This document shows positions 54,520 through 64,000 of a DNA stretch of 64,000 bases, in pieces; position 1 is the first letter of the stretch, and each line of letters begins with the position of its first letter. Source of the stretch: Schaalia sp. HMT-172 (lineage in GTDB: Bacteria; Actinomycetota; Actinomycetes; Actinomycetales; Actinomycetaceae); the NCBI RefSeq assembly GCF_030644365.1, contig NZ_CP130058.1, positions 2,232,001 through 2,296,000 on the forward strand, in the 5' to 3' direction. Position numbers and translations under genes: made by a program. The notes beneath the pieces were generated by a model. That model saw only the letters and a program-made list of their open reading frames with translations. It ran no database searches and was not told the DNA's origin.

Positions 54520-54539
54520 TTCACGCAACTAGTTCACAC

Positions 54540-55808
<1,269 letters not shown>

Positions 55809-57125
55809 TCAGCGGCCGGTGCCGCCGTAGACGACGGCCTCGGTTTCGGAGGCGTCGAGGCCGAACGCGGTGTGGACGGCCTTCACGGCGCGGTCGAGGT
55901 CCTCGAGGCGGGTGACGACGGAGATGCGGATTTCGGAGGTGGAGATCAGGTCGATGTTGATGCCCGCATCGGACAGGGCGGAGAAGAGGCGCGCGGAGAC
56001 GCCGGGGTTGGTGCGCATGCCGACGCCGACGAGGCTGAGCTTGCCGATGTTCGGGTTGTAGCGCAGCTCGTTGAATCCGATTTCGTCGCGGTGGGCCTCG
56101 AGGGCGTCGAGGGCCTTCTGGGCGTCGCCTTCGGGCAGGGTGAAGGTGATGTTGGCCTTCGTGGGGTCGGAGATCGGCAGGTTCTGGACGATCATGTCAA
56201 TGTTGGCGCCGACCTCGGCGACGACGGCGAAGACGCGGGCGGCGACGCCGGGGCTGTTGGGGACGTCGGTGACGGTAATCTTGTCCTGCGAGCGGTCGTG
56301 AGCGATGCCGGAGATGACGGGCTTTTCCATGGCGTTTTCCTCTGGGGACTTGAGGGCGGCGTCGGGCACGAGGCCCTTGAGTTCGGGGTTTGCGGGGGCG
56401 TCGGAGATCCAGGTGCCGTTCTTCTCGGAGAACGAGGAGCGCACGTGCAGGGGCACCCCGTAGCGGCGCGCGAATTCAACGGCGCGCAGGTGGAGGATTT
56501 TGGCGCCGTGCGCAGCCATTTCCAGGGTTTCTTCCTGGGTGAGGGTACGCAGGCGGTGGGCCTTGGGGACGATGCGCGGGTCGGCGGAGAAGAGGCCGTC
56601 GACGTCCGTGTAGATTTCGCACACGTCGGCGTGGAGGGCGGCGGCGAGGGCGACGGCGGTCGTGTCGGAGCCGCCTCGGCCGAGGGTGGTCACGTCGTCG
56701 TCTTTGGAGATGCCCTGGAAGCCGGCGACGATGGCGACCTGTCCGTCCTTGACGGCGCGGGCGACGCGCTCGGGGACCATGCCGATGATTTGGGCGGCGC
56801 CGAAGTGGCTGTCGGTCTTGATGCCCGCCTGGGCGCCCGTGTAGGCGCGTGCTTCGACGCCGAGTTCGTTGACGGCCATCGCCAGCAGGGCCATGGAGAT
56901 GCGTTCGCCGGCGGACAGGAGGATGTCCATCTCGCGCTCGGGCGGGTTGTCGGTGAGTGCTGCGGCCGAGTCGAGGAGGTCGTCGGTCGTGTCGCCCATC
57001 GCCGATACGACGACGACGACGCGGTGTCCGGCGTTGTGCGTGTCCACGATGCGCTGGGCGACGCGCTTCATGGCCTCGGTGTCGGCGACGGAAGAACCGC
57101 CGTACTTTTGCACGATCAGTGCCAC
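55809..57125 (-). CDS. lysC: Aspartate kinase
   Basis: This encodes 438 residues from a GTG at 57125 with TGAGGG upstream; it is the first step of the aspartate pathway. The kinase domain has VQKYGGSSVADTEAMKRVA, GFQGISKDDDVTTLGRGGSD and YTDVDGLFSADPRIV. Two ACT domains follow for feedback control (ITVTDVPNSPGVAARVFAVV and LSLVGVGMRTNPGVSARLFS). In Corynebacterium an internal start gives a separate beta subunit; a similar start could exist here but I cannot demonstrate it. No lysine riboswitch is visible upstream. Confidence 0.97.
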   Translation of the reverse strand: MALIVQKYGGSSVADTEAMKRVAQRIVDTHNAGHRVVVVVSAMGDTTDDLLDSAAALTDNPPEREMDILLSAGERISMALLAMAVNELGVEARAYTGAQAGIKTDSHFGAAQIIGMVPERVARAVKDGQVAIVAGFQGISKDDDVTTLGRGGSDTTAVALAAALHADVCEIYTDVDGLFSADPRIVPKAHRLRTLTQEETLEMAAHGAKILHLRAVEFARRYGVPLHVRSSFSEKNGTWISDAPANPELKGLVPDAALKSPEENAMEKPVISGIAHDRSQDKITVTDVPNSPGVAARVFAVVAEVGANIDMIVQNLPISDPTKANITFTLPEGDAQKALDALEAHRDEIGFNELRYNPNIGKLSLVGVGMRTNPGVSARLFSALSDAGINIDLISTSEIRISVVTRLEDLDRAVKAVHTAFGLDASETEAVVYGGTGR

Positions 57126-57394
57126 TGGACCCTCATTTCTGTCTGTACGTGCTGGTCTGCACGCATTCGGGCAGCATACGCCACCGTGTCAATCCTACGG
57201 CGCTCCCGCGATCACGCTGGGAACTTCCGCTATATGAACGGGTGATCTGGGGTGACATTGAACGCGCAGCTGCGAGCAGGCCCACACAACGCGCGAGGCC
57301 GGGGATGGCCAAGGGGGCCGCTCACGCCCCGCCGCGCGCTCGTCGGGCGTCCGAGGCCGAGGCGCGTCCGGCACCGTCGGCCTGCCCGCCCTCA
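57126..57394. other. Gap between lysC and the sensor kinase
   Basis: About 270 bp hold no gene I can support. The lysC promoter is probably here but no convincing boxes stand out. Confidence 0.4.
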
Positions 57395-58992
57395 TCACGC
57401 CGCCGGCAGCATCACCTCGATGACGGTCCCCTTCTCGCTGTCGGCCAGGCGCACCGCCCCGCCCATCGCGCGAGCCAGCGACTCGACGATCGACATGCCC
57501 AAGCCCGAGGAGCCGCGCCCGTCTCGCGTGCGCGAGGAGTCGCCGCGCACGAAACGGTCAACACGCGGTCGCGAATCGCCGGCGGGATACCGGGCCCGTC
57601 GTCCGCGACGCGGATCGTCACCATCGACGAGGCCGGGGCGCCCTCCGCTTTCCCCTGCCCCTTCGCGCGGCCGCGGGCGCGCACGCAAGCGGCCACGGCC
57701 TCGTCGTCGCTCCGGGTCAGCGAGACGACGACGCGGGTTCCCGCGGGCGTGTGTACGCGGGCGTTGGCGAGGAGGTTCGTGAGGATCTGGCGCAGCGCGG
57801 CCTCGTCGCCGAGGACGAGAATGTCCGCGGCGTTGCCGAGCTCCCACGCGTGGTCGGGGGCGACCACGTGCGCGTCGGACAGGGCGTCCAGTATCAGCGG
57901 GATAACGTCGATTGTGTCCCGTTTGAGCGTTCTGTTTCCGTCCAGGCGCGCCAGGGTCAGCATCTCCTCCACGAGGGACGCCATGCGCGCCCCCTCCGAG
58001 GAGATGCGCTCGAGGGCCTGGGTGCGGGAGGCCTCGTCAATGTCGCGGCGCGCGAGCTGCGCGTACCCCTGCACGGAGGCGAGCGGCGTGCGCAGCTCGT
58101 GCGAGGCGTCTGCGACGAATTGACGCAGCTTCGCTTCGCTGCGGGCGCGGCGCTCCATGCCGTCTTCGACCGCGTCGATCATCGAGTTGAGGGCGCCCGC
58201 GACGTCGGCGACCTCCACGGGGCCCGAGGTCGCCTCCTCGCCGACGCGCGTCAGATTCGCCGACTCATCGGCGAGGTCGCGGCTCGCGATGTCCGCGGCC
58301 GCCGCGCGCACCACGCCGAGGGGACGCAGCTCGCGACGCACCCACACGCGACCGACCACCCCCGCGGCGAGCGCGACGACCAGGGATGCCCCCACCTCGA
58401 CGGCGACAAGCATGATGACGACGTCGTCGACGCTGTCCGTCTGCACGCCGACCAGGACGGTCTTGTCCTCGACCACGCGGGCGGTGACGCGGAACGAGCC
58501 CATCCCTTGAAGGCGCACGGTGTGCGGCACACCATCGGTGGGCACATGCGCCAGGATCTCCAACGCGCGCTCATCCAGGTACTTCACAGAGAAGTTGGAG
58601 ACGACCGCACCGGCCGACTCACCGTCCTCACTCACGTACTGGAGGGTGCCCTCCGCGATTCCGGAACCTCCGAACCCGGGCCCCGTGGGACCGCCGGGGA
58701 CGACCGGCCCGCCGGGGCGCGGCGCCCCAGAGGGCTGTGCGGGCGGGCGGGCGGCGGCGTCGTCGGCGCTCTCCCCGTACTCCTCGTCCTCGCCATCCTC
58801 CGGCGCGTCATCGACATCGAGGTGCTTGCTTGCCTGATCGGCGAGGCGGTGCAGCTCGGAGTCCACGTTGGCCAGCATCCAGGAGCGCATGACCAGGGTG
58901 GAGGCCGCCACCATGACGACGAGGGCCAGGGCGACGCACGCGGCGAGCGCGCGGGACAGGCGCCCGGCCAGGGAGGGGCGGCGGCGCGTCAC
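57395..58992 (-). pseudogene. Two-component sensor histidine kinase with a 1-bp frameshift near the ATP site
   Basis: The GTG at 58992 overlaps the response-regulator stop. The frame encodes TM1 (LAACVALALVVMVAASTLV), an extracellular domain with an acidic/Pro-rich loop, TM2 (VEVGASLVVALAAGVVGRVW), HAMP, the phospho-acceptor FVADASHELRTPLASVQGYA and the N box. After VADDGPGIPPAIRDRV the frame runs into nonsense. The expected continuation DRFVRGDSSRTRDGRGSSGL and GMSIVESLARAMGGAVRLAD resumes in another frame and ends at 57395. One base is missing at about 57559-57561 (TT-GAC in place of TTCGAC). It is either a real inactivating mutation or a sequencing error. An E-type repeat pair (57626-57705) sits in the linker just upstream. 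Confidence 0.85.
57626..57705. repeat. E-type inverted pair inside the kinase gene
   Basis: GACGAGGCC (57626-57634) and GGCCTCGTC (57697-57705) bound an 80-bp in-frame segment. It encodes an Ala/Gly/Lys-rich loop in the kinase ATP-binding domain. Confidence 0.6.
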
Positions 58993-59696
58993 TGGGGTTC
59001 CCGCATGATGTAGCCGGCGCCGCGCACGGTGCGGATGAGGGCGGGGCGGTCGGCGTCGATCTTCTTGCGCAGGTAGGAGATGTAGAGTTCCACGACGTTG
59101 ACTTGGCCGCCGAAGTCGTAGCTCCACACGGCGTCGAGGATCTTCTGCTTGGAGAGTACGATCCCGGCGTTTTCCATGAGATACCGGAGCAATTCGAACT
59201 CCGTGTTCGTTAACGTGATGTTTTCCCCGCCACGACTGACATCGTGCGACTCGACGTCGAGGGTGAGGGCGGCGACCGTCAGCACGGTCGAGGCCGCCTG
59301 CTGGGTGCGTCCCGCTCGGCGCAGGAGTGCCTCGACGCGGGCCGCGACCTCGTCCAGGTCGAAGGGCTTGGTCACGTAGTCGTCCGCTCCAGCTCGCAGG
59401 CCCTGCACGCGATCGGCGACCGCGTCGCGGGCGGTGAGGAAGAGGACGGGCAGCTCGGGGTCGCGGGCGCGCAGGCGCTCCAGCGTCTCGAGGCCGTCCA
59501 TGCGCGGCATCTGCACGTCGAGGATGACGACGTCCGGCTGGAAGCTCGCCGCCTTGGCGAGCGCGTCAAGCCCGTCCTTCGCGGTGTCCGTCTCCCAGCC
59601 CTCGTGGCGCAGGGCCTGCGAGAGCAGGTCCGCCAGCATCGCCTCGTCGTCGACGACGAGCACTCGGGGCGCGCCGCCGCTCGTGTGGGTCGCCAT
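58989..59696 (-). CDS. OmpR/PhoB-family response regulator
   Basis: This encodes 235 residues. The receiver domain has VLVVDDEAMLADLLSQAL, the phospho-acceptor Asp in VVILDVQMPRMDGLE and the TKPF lysine motif. The winged-helix DNA-binding domain has LTNTEFELLRYLMENAG, VNVVELYISYLRKKID and IRTVRGAGYIMREP. Two adjacent ATGs (59699, 59696) follow AGGAGG; the second has better spacing. The stop overlaps the start of the kinase gene (GTGA). With the partner kinase broken in the assembly, the regulator may be orphaned. Confidence 0.94.
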   Translation of the reverse strand: MATHTSGGAPRVLVVDDEAMLADLLSQALRHEGWETDTAKDGLDALAKAASFQPDVVILDVQMPRMDGLETLERLRARDPELPVLFLTARDAVADRVQGLRAGADDYVTKPFDLDEVAARVEALLRRAGRTQQAASTVLTVAALTLDVESHDVSRGGENITLTNTEFELLRYLMENAGIVLSKQKILDAVWSYDFGGQVNVVELYISYLRKKIDADRPALIRTVRGAGYIMREPQ

Positions 59697-59912
59697 CATG
59701 GCCTCCTCGTGTGTCGGAGTGTTTCCCCTCGATTGTGTCACACGTGCGTCACCGCGCGAGGAACGCGCGCCCCATGAGGCGACAAACAGCGCAGGTCGCT
59801 TGCACTGGTGCGACAACAACACCTCAGGTCCCCGGTCCCAGGGAAGACAACGCACGCACCCGGAAAACGGGCAGTACGAACGCGGCGCAACCACGGCCTC
59901 GTCGATGAAGGC

Positions 59913-60506
59913 TCAGAGGCGGCGGCGCCCTTCGAGCGCGCGACCCAGCGTCACCGAGTCCGCGTACTCCAGGTCACCGCCCATGGGCAGGCCCATGGCC
60001 AGGCGCGAGGTTTCCACCCCCATCGTGGAGAGCATGCGCGCCAGGTACGCGGCCGTCGCCTCGCCCTCGACGTTCGGGTTGGTCGCCAGGATGACCTCGG
60101 TGACCGTGCCATCCGCGAGGCGGCTCATGAGCGAGGCGATGTTCAGCTGGTCCGGCCCCACCCCGTGGATCGGGTCGATGACGCCGCCGAGCACGTGGTA
60201 ACGCCCCCGGAAGACGCGCGCGGCCTCGATCGCCTGAATGTCCTTGGGCTCCTGGACCACGCAAATCGCGCTGGGGTCGCGGCGCACGTCGCGGCAGATC
60301 GAGCATTCGTCCTCTTCCGTGAGGTTGCCGCAGATGTCGCAGTGGCGCACGCGCCCACGCACGGCGTTGATCGCGTCGACGAGGCGCGCGACCTCGTCGG
60401 GCTCCGCATCCAGGACGTGCATCGCCATGCGCTGCGCGGACTTCGGACCGATACCCGGCAGCTGTCCGAACTGGTCGATAAGGTCGGCCAGAGCGCCGTC
60501 GTACAT
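59913..60506 (-). CDS. recR: Recombination protein RecR
   Basis: This encodes 197 residues and acts in RecF-pathway gap repair. The helix-hairpin-helix [20 protein letters not shown], the Zn finger [16 protein letters not shown] and the Toprim domain ([12 protein letters not shown]) are complete, ending with [13 protein letters not shown]. The ATG lies two bases before the dnaX stop region (gap of one base), the classical dnaX-recR operon. Confidence 0.97.
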   Translation of the reverse strand: MYDGALADLIDQFGQLPGIGPKSAQRMAMHVLDAEPDEVARLVDAINAVRGRVRHCDICGNLTEEDECSICRDVRRDPSAICVVQEPKDIQAIEAARVFRGRYHVLGGVIDPIHGVGPDQLNIASLMSRLADGTVTEVILATNPNVEGEATAAYLARMLSTMGVETSRLAMGLPMGGDLEYADSVTLGRALEGRRRL

Positions 60507-60507
60507 G

Positions 60508-63500
60508 TCAGTATCCTCCCTCGGTCATTTTCTCTTCAATGACGCGTCCACCGAGGATCTCCAGGACCGCTGCCAAGCCGATCGTCTGCGAGTTTTCGAT
60601 GTTGTCGTCGTCGATGCTGGCGCTGTCGTCGTCGGCCGCGTGCGTGCGGGTCGATGCGACGGCAGCCTGGTGCTGGGCCTTCTCGCGCAGGGCGGCCTCG
60701 GCGGCGGCGCGGCCTGTGAGCGGCTCGTCGGGCGCGGGGCCGGCGGCGCACGGGGGTTGCGGGTCGCCGAATCCGGGCGCGGAGGCCTGCGCGGGCTCAG
60801 GGGCTGCCGCCAGCCAGGCCGGCGCCTGCGCGGGGGTGCTCGGAGCCGCGCTGATCGGGGTCACGTCGGCGGAGGCGGCGGACTCGCGCGGGGTCCACGA
60901 GTCGGCACCGTCATCAAAGTTCACGGACGCGCCCCCAGAAATGACGACCGGGTCGCCCCAGCCCGTCGGTGTCGACGGCGTGTACGAGGCGGGCTCGATG
61001 GGCGCATCGTCAAAGACGGGGGACGAGGCCTGGGTGGCTTCCTCGTCTGTCGTCCCCTCGGGCGCGTCGGCGGGCTCCGGGTCGCCCGGGTAGGTGAAGA
61101 CCGTGAAGGATCGCTTGCGCGGCGCCGCGTCGCCTCCCGGGGACGAGGCCTGGGCGGTCACGTCGGGGGCGGCCGCGAGCGCTCGGGCCGCCCTCTCGGG
61201 AAGGACGGGACCGTCTGGGTGGGCGGGTGCCTCCTGCCGGGCGGGAGCCTCCCACTGGCGCGGGGCTGCGGGCGCGTCGTCCTGCTCGCGGCGACGGGGT
61301 GTCACGGCCGCGGGCTCGGGCCAGGCGTTGTCTTCCTCCGGCTCGGCCTGCGGCGCGGGAGCGGAGTGTGCAACCGGCGCGGGCTCGGGCCAGGTGTTGT
61401 CTTCCACCGGCTCGGCCTGCGCCGCGCGAGCGGACTGCGCGACCTGCGCGGGCTCGGGCCAACCGTCCTCCTCCGAAGAGGGCGCGGGCGCCGTCACGGG
61501 CTGGGCCGGACGCGCGGGCTCGGGCCAGCCGTCCTGCTCGGGTGCCGGCTCGTGGTGGGGTGCCGCCTGCGCGGCGGCCTCGTCAAAAGGGGGCGGCTCC
61601 GAGACCCACCCACCGGGCTGGCGCGATTGTCCGCCGGCGCGAGAAGCCTGCGCGGAGGGGCCTGTCGTCGCGGGTCCGCCCGAGGCCTGCCCGACCTGCG
61701 CGAACACGGTGACAGTCAGGCCCGTGACCTCTCTGATGGCCTTTTCGACGTCCGCGGCGCGGGGCCCGCGCGTGAAGGCGTTGACCATCGCCTCGACGGG
61801 GAAGAGGAGGACCACCTGGGAGCCGTCGACGGCCCCCAACTGGGCGTTACCGCCAACCATCGACCACGTCACGCGGCTGATGGACGACAGGCGCTCGACG
61901 ACCTCGTTCCAGCGGCCACGCAGCATGTCGGCGTCGCGGCCTGACGCTGGAGCTTCGGCGGGAGCGGAAGACTCAGTGCGAGCGGGGGCCTCGGTGCGCT
62001 GCGGCGCGGCGGCTTCGGGGCTCCGCTGAACGCGGGCGGCGGCACGGGAATCGGCCTGCGCGGGCGCGCTCTCGCGCGCAGGAGCCTCGGCGCGGCTCTG
62101 CTCGGCCTCACGACGAGGTTCGGGCTGCGTGTTCCCCTTCGTGGCCTCGACGCCAGGCTGCTGGGCGACCACGCGGCGCGGTGCCTCCTGGGGCTCGGCC
62201 TGCGCTGGAGCGGCATTCGACTCAGGGGCAGTGGGCTTGCGAGCGGACCAGTCGGGACCACTGCCCCACGCGGGCACGCCCTGCGCGGCGGGCGCGGGCG
62301 AGGACGACGCGGGGGCGGGCGCCTGCCCGGAGGGAGCCGAGGCCTGGGTGCGTTCCTGCTTCTTGCGGGCCAGGGCCTCGCGCGCCTCGCGGGCGCCGAA
62401 ACGGCCCGAGGATGCCTCGGGCGTCGACGCGGGGGACGCCTGGCGCGGCGCTCCCCCACCGGCCATACCGACCGTGCCCTGCACGGGGCCGGGGGCGGGT
62501 GCGGCGGTGGGAGTCGGCACGAGGATGCGGCCGACGAGAAGCTCGAGCTGCAGGCGAGGCGAGGTCGCGCCCGTCATGGCGCGCAGGGCCTCGTCGGTCA
62601 GGTCCGCGGCGCGGGAGAGGCCGTGCGGACCCCAGTTCTGCGCCTGGCGCTGCATGCGCTCGAACTGGTCGTGCGGGGTGTCCGCCAGGACGTCGCGCGC
62701 GCCGTCACCGGCCACCGCGATGATGAGGAGGTCGCGCAGTCGCTGAAGCAGGTCCTCGACGAAGCGACGCGGGTCATGGCCGGATTCGACCATGCGTTCG
62801 ACGACGCGGAAGGCCGCGGCGCCGTCGCCACCCGCGAGGGCGTCGACGGATTCATCCAGCAGGGCGGAGTCCGTGTACCCAAGCAGCGCTACCGCCGTCT
62901 GGTAGGTGACCTGCCCGTCGATCGCGCCAGCCATCAGCTGGTCGAGCACCGACAGGGTGTCGCGCACCGATCCGCCGCCCGCGCGCATGACGAGGGTCAG
63001 GACGCCCTCGCCAACGCCGACGTGTTCCTCAGCGCACAGACTCGTCAGGTAGGGGCCCAACACGTCCGGCGGCACCAGACGGAACGGATAGTGGTGGGTG
63101 CGCGAGCGGATCGTGCCGATGACGCGCTCGGGTTCCGTCGTCGCGAAGACGAACTTGACGTGCTCGGGCGGCTCCTCGACGAGCTTGAGCAGCGCGTTGA
63201 AGCCCTGGTTCGTGACCATGTGGGCCTCGTCGATGATGAAAATCTTGTAGCGGTCGCGCACCGGCGCGAAAGTGGCGCGCTCACGCAGGTCACGCGCATC
63301 GTCGACGCCGCCGTGCGAGGCCGCGTCGATCTCGACGACGTCAAGCGAGCCAGGCCCACCGGTGGCGAGCTCGCGGCACGATTCGCACTGGCCGCACGGC
63401 GTGTCCGTGGGGCCCTGCGCGCAGTTCAGGCAGCGCGCCAGGATGCGCGCCGAGGTGGTCTTACCACATCCGCGCGGCCCCGAGAACAGGTACGCGTGCG

Positions 63501-63609
63501 TCACGCGATTCGCGCGCAGCGCCGCCTTGAGCGGCTCCGTCACGTGTTCCTGGCCGATCACCTGGTCGAAGGTGTCGGGGCGATACCGGCGATACAGAGC
63601 TGTGGTCAC
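60508..63609 (-). CDS. dnaX: DNA polymerase III subunits gamma/tau
   Basis: This encodes 1033 residues. It is the clamp-loader ATPase, with [19 protein letters not shown], the zinc motif (CLNC, CGQCESC), [18 protein letters not shown] and [17 protein letters not shown]. Domain III follows to about residue 370. The remaining ~650 residues are long, Ala/Pro/Glu-rich and low-complexity. They contain repeated (E/D)(D/N)xWPEPA blocks (four copies), with a globular segment around [20 protein letters not shown]. The start codon is GTG at 63609 directly after GGAGG, an unusually short spacing. No frameshift slippery site for a gamma form is obvious. Confidence 0.95.
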   Translation of the reverse strand: MTTALYRRYRPDTFDQVIGQEHVTEPLKAALRANRVTHAYLFSGPRGCGKTTSARILARCLNCAQGPTDTPCGQCESCRELATGGPGSLDVVEIDAASHGGVDDARDLRERATFAPVRDRYKIFIIDEAHMVTNQGFNALLKLVEEPPEHVKFVFATTEPERVIGTIRSRTHHYPFRLVPPDVLGPYLTSLCAEEHVGVGEGVLTLVMRAGGGSVRDTLSVLDQLMAGAIDGQVTYQTAVALLGYTDSALLDESVDALAGGDGAAAFRVVERMVESGHDPRRFVEDLLQRLRDLLIIAVAGDGARDVLADTPHDQFERMQRQAQNWGPHGLSRAADLTDEALRAMTGATSPRLQLELLVGRILVPTPTAAPAPGPVQGTVGMAGGGAPRQASPASTPEASSGRFGAREAREALARKKQERTQASAPSGQAPAPASSSPAPAAQGVPAWGSGPDWSARKPTAPESNAAPAQAEPQEAPRRVVAQQPGVEATKGNTQPEPRREAEQSRAEAPARESAPAQADSRAAARVQRSPEAAAPQRTEAPARTESSAPAEAPASGRDADMLRGRWNEVVERLSSISRVTWSMVGGNAQLGAVDGSQVVLLFPVEAMVNAFTRGPRAADVEKAIREVTGLTVTVFAQVGQASGGPATTGPSAQASRAGGQSRQPGGWVSEPPPFDEAAAQAAPHHEPAPEQDGWPEPARPAQPVTAPAPSSEEDGWPEPAQVAQSARAAQAEPVEDNTWPEPAPVAHSAPAPQAEPEEDNAWPEPAAVTPRRREQDDAPAAPRQWEAPARQEAPAHPDGPVLPERAARALAAAPDVTAQASSPGGDAAPRKRSFTVFTYPGDPEPADAPEGTTDEEATQASSPVFDDAPIEPASYTPSTPTGWGDPVVISGGASVNFDDGADSWTPRESAASADVTPISAAPSTPAQAPAWLAAAPEPAQASAPGFGDPQPPCAAGPAPDEPLTGRAAAEAALREKAQHQAAVASTRTHAADDDSASIDDDNIENSQTIGLAAVLEILGGRVIEEKMTEGGY

Positions 63610-63732
63610 CCTCCAAGCCTAGTTGCTCCCACCCTCATCTGCGTCCCACGCCGCGCGTTCCACAGCGTCGGGAGGCGGGCGTGTGGCCGTGATAGGAGTC
63701 GTCTCATCGACGAGGCCGGGGCCGGGTAGTGC

Positions 63733-63772
63733 GCAGGGGGCGCGGGACCTGTGTTGGTCTCGCGCCCCCTGC
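63733..63772. terminator. Terminator hairpin between dnaX and the surface-protein gene
   Basis: GCAGGGGGCGCG and CGCGCCCCCTGC form a strong stem with an inner GACC/GGTC pair. It lies just downstream of the surface-protein stop. Confidence 0.7.
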
Positions 63773-63800
63773 TGGATGGGGTAGCCCCCGTGTGCGGTGG

Positions 63801-64000
63801 TTAGGCGTCCTGACGGCGGCGCTTGGCGCCGATGGCCAGGGCTCCGGCGATAGCGGCCAAGGCCGCCATGCCACCGATGATGGTGGCGTCCGTGCCGGTG
63901 CGTGCCAGGCCTCGGTTGGTGAGCACCTGGTGCGCCTGGGAGGGGGTGGGGGCGGGGATGAGGGTGAGCGGGAAGTCCGCGTCCACATATTCCTCGCCTT
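63801..64000 (-). CDS. C-terminus of an LPXTG-type cell-wall-anchored protein (partial)
   Basis: The frame runs from the window edge to a TAA at 63801 and shows the last 65 residues. A sorting signal is visible: the pentapeptide LARTG, a hydrophobic span (IIGGMAALAAIAGALAIGA) and a basic tail KRRRQDA. Sortase would cleave this motif and attach the protein to peptidoglycan. The upstream residues (DADFPLTLIPAPTPSQAHQV) look like a stalk region. Function cannot be told from this part. Confidence 0.8.
   Translation of the reverse strand, partial: GEEYVDADFPLTLIPAPTPSQAHQVLTNRGLARTGTDATIIGGMAALAAIAGALAIGAKRRRQDA

Noticed and set aside
57126-57394. Lysine riboswitch upstream of lysC
   Set aside because: No conserved lysine-box elements or long structured leader could be recognised.
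63610-63800. Possible small SRP RNA gene upstream of dnaX, as found in many bacteria
   Set aside because: I could not find the conserved GGAAGCAGC-type loop or a long hairpin of the right form.

Overview
The window is a high-GC actinobacterial chromosome segment, most likely from an oral Schaalia/Actinomyces-type organism (inference). The support is GC-rich codon use, many GTG starts and GTGA/ATGA gene overlaps, DUF3073 beside purM, the dnaX-recR...lysC-asd gene order, a holin-X/DUF3618 pair, TM2-domain proteins and an LPXTG-type surface protein at the right edge.

Layout. 1-3.4 kb: two septum-formation-family lipoproteins, a NUDIX protein with a decayed phosphatase-like tail, an unrecognised protein, tRNA-Lys. 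3.4-12.4 kb: an ADP-ribosylglycohydrolase/PfkB-kinase fusion, an MFS exporter, a phased 19-bp repeat array, EamA exporter, msrB and a giant MscS channel. 12.6-14.3 kb: tRNA-Glu, -Asp, -Phe, then about 1 kb of non-coding DNA full of inverted-repeat elements and one small hypothetical gene. 14.6-32.5 kb: a complete type I-E CRISPR-Cas locus, all on the minus strand: cas3-casA-casB-cas7-cas5-cas6e-cas1-cas2, then an array of 142 repeats and 141 spacers. 32.5-32.9 kb: the cas promoter region with a candidate crRNA-like regulatory RNA (CreR type). 32.9-36 kb: a degenerate ABC-ATPase, holin-X, DUF3618, DUF3073. 36-39 kb: purF-purM. 39-44.9 kb: heterodisulfide-reductase-like Fe-S protein, molbindin, a Pro-rich hypothetical, dcd, a TM2 protein. 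44.9-47.3 kb: non-coding repeats, a second TM2 protein, mutY. 47.4-51.5 kb: a MacAB-like ABC efflux operon and a GNAT acetyltransferase. 51.5-54.6 kb: repeat-rich gap, trxA, TetR regulator, NUDIX hydrolase, tRNA-Gly, a second phased 19-bp array. 54.6-64 kb: lysC-asd, a two-component system whose kinase is frameshifted, dnaX-recR, and the C-terminus of an LPXTG-type protein.

Main result. About 0.2 kb upstream of cas3 two degenerate CRISPR repeats flank a 21-nt pseudo-spacer. Its 5' end matches a site on the -35 box of the predicted cas3 promoter, next to an AA dinucleotide. Up to position 15 the only mismatches are the first base and two bases six nucleotides apart, which is the pattern type I-E Cascade tolerates. 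This is a candidate Cascade-guided autorepression circuit. Its leader-side upstream repeat also keeps the handle sequence found only in the oldest array repeats.

Second theme. Several dispersed non-coding inverted-repeat families recur in the window. Three hairpin families (A, B, C) have homologous cores; in A and C the paired arms differ between copies yet remain complementary. Two 19-bp phased arrays (D) lie 47 kb apart. A short GACGAGGCC-type motif (E) sits both between genes and in frame inside protein linkers.
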